DNA of 18,459 nucleotides from an uncultured Christensenellaceae bacterium (GTDB lineage: Bacteria > Bacillota > Clostridia > Christensenellales > Aristaeellaceae), in contig CAJOPV010000101.1 of assembly GCA_905236495.1 (NCBI GenBank), positions 1-18,459 on the forward strand. The letters run 5' to 3'. The stretch's first letter is position 1; every line of letters begins with the position of its first letter. Shown here one piece after another: positions 13,960 to 18,459 of this stretch. Made by a program: the position numbers and the translations under genes. The notes beneath the pieces were generated by a model. The model saw only the letters and a program-made list of their open reading frames with translations. It searched no databases and was not told the DNA's origin.

Positions 13960-14910
13960 CTATACTGTCGGATAGCTCATCAATGCGGCAGAGGCGCGGA
14001 GGGTCAGGGCGTAGCCGTCGGCGGGGAGCAGCGCGGTGCGCCCGCCGGGGATGGTCAGCTCCCCGTCCGCCCAGGCGACGCGGCAATCCCTGACTGCCGT
14101 AAGGAAGGCAAAGCGCCGGGGATCAGGCTCCAGGCGCCCTTCAAAATCCTGAAAGCGCTGCAGGCTGAAATACTCTTCCGCAAGCAGCTGGAACCGCCCC
14201 GGGGCGATCTCCCGCTCCCGGGCTGCGTCGGGGTGGAAATCCACGTTCGTCACGTCCACTGCTTTCCGGATATGCAGCTCCCGGGGCTTTCCGGCTTGAT
14301 CCAGGCGGCCCCAATCGTAAAAGCGATAGGTCACATCGCTGCTCTGCTGAATCTCATACAGCAGGATGCCCTTACCGATGGCGTGCACCGTGCCGGCGGG
14401 GATATAATAGGTTTCCCCCGGCTGCACCTTCACCCGGCGAAGCAGCGCTTCCACCCCTTGCCCGGCCTCCGAGGCCCGAAGCAGCGCTTCCTTGGTGCTG
14501 CCGGGCTTGACCCCATAGACCAGCTCCGCCCCGGGCTGGGCGGCAAGGATATGCCAGGCCTCCGTTTTGCCCAGCTTTCCTTCCGCCCGGGCAGCGTAGG
14601 CATTGTCCGGGTGCACCTGCACGCTGAGGGTATCCCGGGCATCCAGCAGTTTCAGCAGCAGCGGGAAGGGCTTATCAAAGCCTTTGCCGGTGAGCCTCTC
14701 GCCGTATTCCCCGATCAGCTCTGTCAGCGTCCTTCCCGTATCATCCCGGCTTTCCAGCCCCGGGATGGCGCTGACCTCCAGGCTTTCCCCTGTGCGGTCG
14801 TCAGGGATATCTTTATGGAATACCCGGCGCAGCCCGTCCCCGCCCCAGGGGGTAGCGGCGCCGAAGCGATAAGACGGGGTCATCAGGATAGGCGCAATGG
14901 GCATGGTCAT
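13960..14910 (-). CDS. manA: Mannose-6-phosphate isomerase, class I
   Basis: ManA interconverts mannose-6-phosphate and fructose-6-phosphate with a bound zinc ion. The 316-residue length fits the short Firmicutes type. The zinc ligands are visible as Gln98 and His100 (SVQVHPDN), Glu117 (GKTEAWH) and His176 (PAGTVHAIG). PWGG near the start, KPFPLLLKLLDA and ELHIRKAVDV are also typical. I place the start at the ATG at 14910, which overlaps the glycosylase TGA as ATGA. The ATG at 14904 is an equal rival, with GAGAG eight bases upstream. Longer in-frame openings extend upstream but only through the glycosylase gene. It is the last gene of the operon. No mannose PTS genes are in the window, so the sugar source is unknown. 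Confidence 0.95.
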   Translation of the reverse strand: MTMPIAPILMTPSYRFGAATPWGGDGLRRVFHKDIPDDRTGESLEVSAIPGLESRDDTGRTLTELIGEYGERLTGKGFDKPFPLLLKLLDARDTLSVQVHPDNAYAARAEGKLGKTEAWHILAAQPGAELVYGVKPGSTKEALLRASEAGQGVEALLRRVKVQPGETYYIPAGTVHAIGKGILLYEIQQSSDVTYRFYDWGRLDQAGKPRELHIRKAVDVTNVDFHPDAAREREIAPGRFQLLAEEYFSLQRFQDFEGRLEPDPRRFAFLTAVRDCRVAWADGELTIPGGRTALLPADGYALTLRASAALMSYPTV

Positions 14911-15422
14911 ATCTCTCTTTCCATAATAAATCTCCAGGGCTTGCTTTTCCAGGGCTCCGGGGCATAATCGATGCCCACCCGGGGCGCCGACCGCAGGGGA
15001 TAGGCATCCCCCTGCTCCAGCCAGATCTCGTCGCTGTGCGGCAGGTAAAGGCCGTTGTGGGCCCCGGTGATCTGAAAGGCCTTCGTCCATTTGGCAGGGC
15101 CGTCCAGGGGCGGGGCCAGGGCCCGGATCAGCACGCCCTGCGGCGCGCCTTCCTCCCCCGCGATCACATTGAACAGCCAATGCAGGCCATATACCAGATA
15201 CACGTAGGCGTGCCCGCCGGGAAGATACATGACCGCGTTTCTTCGGGTTTTGCCAAAGCGGGCGTGGCAGGCCAGGTCCTCTTCCCCCCGGTAAGCCTCC
15301 GTTTCCGTGATCCGGCTCCGCAGCAGGTTGCCATCCGGCAGCCGGCGGCAGACATATGCCCCCACCAGCGCCGGGGCCACCTCCAGCACGTCCCGGCGGA
15401 AAAACGATTCCCCCAGCCTCAC
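14907..15422 (-). CDS. mpg: 3-methyladenine DNA glycosylase (AAG/Mpg family)
   Basis: This enzyme removes alkylated and deaminated purines from DNA in base excision repair. Residues 38-58 contain ITETEAYRGEEDLACH with the likely catalytic Glu42 and the active-site Tyr44. MYLPGGHAYVYLVYGLHW (65-82) carries the tyrosine-rich intercalation region, and GVLIRALAP and KWTKAFQITGAHNG complete the pattern. At 171 residues it is a little short for the family (often about 190-200). I chose the GTG at 15422, which overlaps the DUF1667 stop (GTGA) and has AAGG seven bases upstream; the frame is open further upstream but runs through the DUF1667 gene without similarity. The 3' end overlaps manA. Confidence 0.92.
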   Translation of the reverse strand: MRLGESFFRRDVLEVAPALVGAYVCRRLPDGNLLRSRITETEAYRGEEDLACHARFGKTRRNAVMYLPGGHAYVYLVYGLHWLFNVIAGEEGAPQGVLIRALAPPLDGPAKWTKAFQITGAHNGLYLPHSDEIWLEQGDAYPLRSAPRVGIDYAPEPWKSKPWRFIMEREI

Positions 15423-15778
15423 GGCACGGCCTTGGTGGCGATCACATCCACCCCGGTGCCGCACACGTTTTCGATCAGCACATCCCCGGCGGCGATAGGC
15501 GCGGCAAAGGGCTTTGCCATGATGGCGCGCATGCAGCCGTCGATATCCTTCTTGGGGATGGGCGTGCGGGTCTTGAGGCTGACGGGCATGTCCCGATCCT
15601 TGACCGGGGCCACCGCCGTCACCATCCTGAGGGGCTTTACGCACTCCTGCCGGGCGTAGGCGTCCCCTCGCTTGCAGGTGTTGCCCGTGACGGACAAAAC
15701 GTTTTCCCCTTCGTGGGTCACTTCCATTCGGCAGCCCATGGGGCAGTTGATGCAGGTAATGATCTCCGTAGTGGGCAT
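15419..15778 (-). CDS. DUF1667 protein with a four-cysteine cluster motif
   Basis: A 119-residue DUF1667 protein. Members are usually encoded beside FAD-dependent dehydrogenases related to anaerobic glycerol-3-phosphate dehydrogenase and are thought to be electron-transfer partners. The N-terminus has Cys9, Cys12 and Cys16 (TCINCPMGCRMEV) and a fourth at Cys35 (GNTCKRGDAYARQE), like the iron-sulfur motif at the start of molybdopterin oxidoreductases. The PLRMVTAVAPVK and TRTPIPKKDIDGCM segments are typical of the family. The ATG at 15778 is one base after the pepV stop, with GAGGA eight bases upstream. No dehydrogenase partner is present in the window. Confidence 0.88.
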   Translation of the reverse strand: MPTTEIITCINCPMGCRMEVTHEGENVLSVTGNTCKRGDAYARQECVKPLRMVTAVAPVKDRDMPVSLKTRTPIPKKDIDGCMRAIMAKPFAAPIAAGDVLIENVCGTGVDVIATKAVP

Positions 15779-15779
15779 T

Positions 15780-17171
15780 TTATTCGTCCTCGCTTTTCTT
15801 TCCGGCAAGCCGCACGATGGCGCGGGCAAAGATCCGGGCGTTCTGGAATATGGATTCCTCGGTCATAAACTCATTAGCCTGATGGGCCATCTCGATTTCG
15901 CCGGGGAACAGGGCGCCGAAGGCCACCCCCTCCTCCAGGGATTGGGCGTAGGTGCCGCCGCCGATGGCAATGGTGCGCTTTTCGCCTCCCGTCACCTCAT
16001 GGTACGCCTCCAGCAGCTCCTGCACCAGCTCCGTATGTTCGCTGACAAAGTGGGGCGGGTGGCTGCCCGGCACGGTGATCTGCATATCCGGCAGCCGCAT
16101 GCGGATCATATCCACCATGGCGTCCTGATGAAGCAAAACGGGATAGCGGATATCCATGAGGGCCTCCACGCGGCCCTGCTGGATCCTGATGATATCCAGG
16201 CTGCCCGTCAGTTCACCGGATACGCCGTCCCGCATGGCGATGCCCAGGTTTTCTCCGCAGTAGGTCATGCCCACGGCTTCCGCCAGGTCCAGAAGGGCCC
16301 CTTGGACCCCCAGCTCCTTAAACACCAGCAGCATCTGCCCGATGGCGTTGCGGCCCCGGGAGGGGAAGGCGGCGTGGCCCGTGACGCCGGTGGTTTCGAT
16401 GATGACGGCGCCATTGCCCTCGGTAGCTTCCACCGGGAAGCCCAGCCTTTCCCCCGCTTCCTTTGCCAGGCGAACGGTTTCTTCATCCCCCTCCACCAGG
16501 GCGGAGGCAAAGCCCGGGATCACGTTGGGCCGCTCCCCCACCTGCATGGAAAGGACCTGCAGGCCTTCCTTGCTCAATTCCCCTTCAAAGCGTACGTGGC
16601 AGCCGCCCTTTTCGATGTTGATGACCGGGTAGTCCGCGTCGGGGCTGAAGCCGGAGCGGGGCATTTCCCCCGTCTTTTTGTAGTGAGCCATATCGGAGGA
16701 GCCGCATTCCTCGTCGCACCCCAGGATGAAGCGTACCTTCCTCCGCAGGGGCACCCCGGCCTCCTTCACCGCCCGCAGGGCGTACAGCGCAGCCACCGCC
16801 GGGCCCTTATCGTCGCTGGTGCCCCGTCCGTAAATCTTCCCGTTTTCCCGGACGGCGCCAAAGGGCTCGCAGGTCCAGCCGTCCCCCACGGGCACCACAT
16901 CCAGATGGGCCAGGATCGCCAGGGCGTCCCGGGTATCCCCTTCGCCTAAATCCGCGTGGCCCGCGTAGCCGTCGAATATCTGGGTCTTGAGCCCAAAGCG
17001 CTGGCAATCCGCCATGGCGGTATCCAGGGCCCGGCGGTTCTCCTCGCCAAAGGGCGCGCCGGGAGCAGCCTCCCCCTTCACGCTGGGGATGCGCACCCAT
17101 TTCTGCACCGTTTCCATCATTTCTTCCCGATAGCCGGAAAGCAGCTCTTCGATTTTCTCCGTATAGCGCAT
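15780..17171 (-). CDS. pepV: M20-family dipeptidase PepV
   Basis: PepV is a cytoplasmic zinc dipeptidase that releases amino acids from dipeptides. The 463-residue length matches. Metal-site residues are His89 and Asp91 (LAHLDVVPVGDGW), the bridging aspartate in GRGTSDDKGP (115-124), Glu154 and Glu155 (GCDEECGSSD), Asp178 (SPDADYP) and the C-terminal histidine in EMAHQANEF. GGGTYAQSLEEGVAFGALFPGE is the PepV-type end, seen here as GGGTYAQS and GVAFGALFPGE. The ATG at 17171 follows the aminotransferase TAA with no gap, and GGAGG lies eight bases upstream in that gene's end. Likely coupled with the neighbouring aminotransferase in peptide and amino-acid use. Confidence 0.95.
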   Translation of the reverse strand: MRYTEKIEELLSGYREEMMETVQKWVRIPSVKGEAAPGAPFGEENRRALDTAMADCQRFGLKTQIFDGYAGHADLGEGDTRDALAILAHLDVVPVGDGWTCEPFGAVRENGKIYGRGTSDDKGPAVAALYALRAVKEAGVPLRRKVRFILGCDEECGSSDMAHYKKTGEMPRSGFSPDADYPVINIEKGGCHVRFEGELSKEGLQVLSMQVGERPNVIPGFASALVEGDEETVRLAKEAGERLGFPVEATEGNGAVIIETTGVTGHAAFPSRGRNAIGQMLLVFKELGVQGALLDLAEAVGMTYCGENLGIAMRDGVSGELTGSLDIIRIQQGRVEALMDIRYPVLLHQDAMVDMIRMRLPDMQITVPGSHPPHFVSEHTELVQELLEAYHEVTGGEKRTIAIGGGTYAQSLEEGVAFGALFPGEIEMAHQANEFMTEESIFQNARIFARAIVRLAGKKSEDE

Positions 17172-18344
17172 TTATGCTTCCTCCATAGCCGCCCCCAGCC
17201 GGGCCATGCCCTGCTCGAGCATTTCCCGGGGACAGGCGAAATTCACCCGCATATAGCCTTCCCCTTCCGGGCCGAAAAAGGTGCCCGCCGTCAGGGCTAC
17301 GCCGTGCATGCGGCATTTTTCCGAAATTTCCAGGCAGGTTTTCCCGTAAGATCGCAGGTCCAGCCAGGCCAGATAGGTGGCTTCCACCGGGGTGAGACGG
17401 GCCCGGGGAAGATAGGTTTCCGTCAGCGCCGTCATGGCCCGGCGGTTCTGATCCAGGTAGGCGATGAGGCCGTCCAGCCAGCCGTCGCACCGGGTATAAG
17501 CCGCCCGGGTGGCGATCCGGGCAAAAATGTTGCCGCTGGCGACCCCGGCGGATCGGATCTCCCTTTGCAGCGCGCTGCGCATTTCCTCCCGGCAGCACAC
17601 GGCGGCGGCCTGCTGCAGCCCGGCGGTGTTGAAGGTTTTGCTGGCGGAGCAGAGCATCACCGCCCGTTCCCGGCCCTCGGGCACCGACAGGATGGATACG
17701 AAGGCCCCCGGCGCATACACGAAATCCGCGTGGATCTCGTCGCACACGATGGGCACGTCATATTGCTTCGCCAGGCGGCACAGGGCGTTCAGCTCGTCCT
17801 CCTTCCACAGGCGGGATACCGGGTTGTGCGGGCTGCACAGCATGATGAGCCGGGCCCCCGCCCCCAGCGCCTCCTCCATGCCCTGAAGGTTCATTTCATA
17901 GCGGCCCCCGGTCCCCGCCCGCAGGGGCACCCGGGCGATTTTGCGTCCGTTGGCCTCCACCGCCTCGAAAAAGGGCCCATAAACCGGGGTGAACATGGCG
18001 ACGGCGTCCCCCGGCGCGGTAAACGCCCGCACGCAGGTCTTCAGCCCCGTTATCACGCAGGGCAGCATAACGATCTGCCCCGGGCGGATCTCCACCCCAT
18101 GACGGCGGTGCCAGAAGCCGATCAGGGCTTCCTCGTCCTCCCGTCCCTCGGTCTGATAGCCAAAGCAGGGGTGCTCTCCCCGCTTCTGAATAGCTTCCGT
18201 TATGGCAGGGGCGCAGGGAAAATCCATGTCCGCCACCCACAGGGGAATGCCGTCCGCCGCCACCACGGTGCGATCGTCCCATTTTTCGCACCCGGTATGC
18301 CGGCGGTCAATGCCCGCGTCGAAATACGCCTTGTCAAACGTCAT
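17172..18344 (-). CDS. patB: PatB/MalY-family aminotransferase (cystathionine beta-lyase type)
   Basis: A 390-residue fold-type I PLP enzyme of the PatB/MalY branch, whose members cleave C-S bonds of cystathionine or cysteine or act as aminotransferases. The start (RRHTGCEKWD) and PLWVADMDFPCAP are branch signatures. PLP contacts are Tyr123, Asn174 (SPHNPVSRLW), Asp202 (CDEIHADFVY) and the Schiff-base Lys236 (CSASKTFNTAGL). The substrate carboxylate arginine is in YMRVNFACPR. The ATG at 18344 has GGAGG eight bases upstream and lies 11 bases inside the end of the preceding gene. The substrate cannot be told from the sequence; proximity to pepV suggests amino-acid degradation. Confidence 0.93.
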   Translation of the reverse strand: MTFDKAYFDAGIDRRHTGCEKWDDRTVVAADGIPLWVADMDFPCAPAITEAIQKRGEHPCFGYQTEGREDEEALIGFWHRRHGVEIRPGQIVMLPCVITGLKTCVRAFTAPGDAVAMFTPVYGPFFEAVEANGRKIARVPLRAGTGGRYEMNLQGMEEALGAGARLIMLCSPHNPVSRLWKEDELNALCRLAKQYDVPIVCDEIHADFVYAPGAFVSILSVPEGRERAVMLCSASKTFNTAGLQQAAAVCCREEMRSALQREIRSAGVASGNIFARIATRAAYTRCDGWLDGLIAYLDQNRRAMTALTETYLPRARLTPVEATYLAWLDLRSYGKTCLEISEKCRMHGVALTAGTFFGPEGEGYMRVNFACPREMLEQGMARLGAAMEEA

Positions 18345-18459
18345 CCGCTTTCCCTCCCCGGCATCGGATCACCCAGAAGCCCCCGCTTTTCTCCACGGCC
18401 TCCGCCGCGGCAAACACCGTTTTCAGATATTTCAGCGCCGATTCCGCCCCCTGCTGCTT
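18334..18459 (-). CDS. 3' end of an unidentified gene, cut by the window edge
   Basis: An open minus-strand frame enters from the right edge and ends at TGA (18336-18334), giving the last 41 residues of a protein. It contains ALKYLKTVFAAAEAVEKSGG and ends FWVIRCRGGKADDV. It overlaps the aminotransferase start by 11 bases, matching the tight packing of this operon, and the aminotransferase ribosome binding site lies inside it. I do not recognise the family. Confidence 0.6.
   Translation of the reverse strand, partial: KQQGAESALKYLKTVFAAAEAVEKSGGFWVIRCRGGKADDV

Overview
The window is about 18.5 kb of GC-rich DNA that reads like the chromosome of a Gram-positive anaerobe of the Bacillota, most likely class Clostridia. 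The basis is gene content: NrdR, a YlmC/YmxH-type PRC-barrel protein (a family typical of spore formers), WhiA beside MurB, an HPr/Crh-like domain directly after whiA, PepV, a Firmicutes-type ManA, and a PolA whose proofreading motifs are missing. The exact genus cannot be read from the sequence. I found no tRNA, rRNA, CRISPR array, transposase, integrase or phage structural gene, so this looks like core chromosome with a few unusual proteins set in it.

Layout. (A) 1-6450, minus strand: polA - coaE - membrane-anchored lytic transglycosylase - family 5 solute-binding protein - YlmC/YmxH protein, with short overlaps (ATGA) or gaps, read from an extended -10 promoter near 6420. nrdR follows with its own promoter, which overlaps a 10+10 bp inverted repeat; another promoter near 32-60 reads out of the left edge. 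(B) 6391-8983: a 325-base divergent intergenic region with a strong hairpin, then the only plus-strand gene, a large SNF2-type helicase with an N-terminal PD-(D/E)XK nuclease-like domain and its own promoter and ribosome binding site. (C) 9096-13795, minus strand: murB - whiA - a fusion of an HPr/Crh-like domain with an AadA-like nucleotidyltransferase - a secreted YbjN-like protein, then an intrinsic terminator, then a Mn-type cation diffusion facilitator. The rapZ and yvcK genes that commonly lie between murB and whiA are absent. (D) 13960-18459, minus strand: the 3' end of an unknown gene - PatB/MalY aminotransferase - PepV dipeptidase - DUF1667 iron-sulfur-type protein - 3-methyladenine DNA glycosylase - mannose-6-phosphate isomerase, nearly all overlapping or abutting, so probably one translationally coupled operon.

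The genes cover DNA replication and repair (PolA, glycosylase, helicase-nuclease), deoxynucleotide control (NrdR), CoA synthesis, cell wall synthesis and remodelling (MurB, lytic transglycosylase), peptide and amino-acid use (solute-binding protein, PepV, PatB) and sugar-phosphate interconversion (ManA). The two least ordinary objects are the HPr/Crh-like - nucleotidyltransferase fusion at 10904-11941 and the nuclease-like - SNF2 helicase at 6716-8983. Both calls rest on motif reading only.
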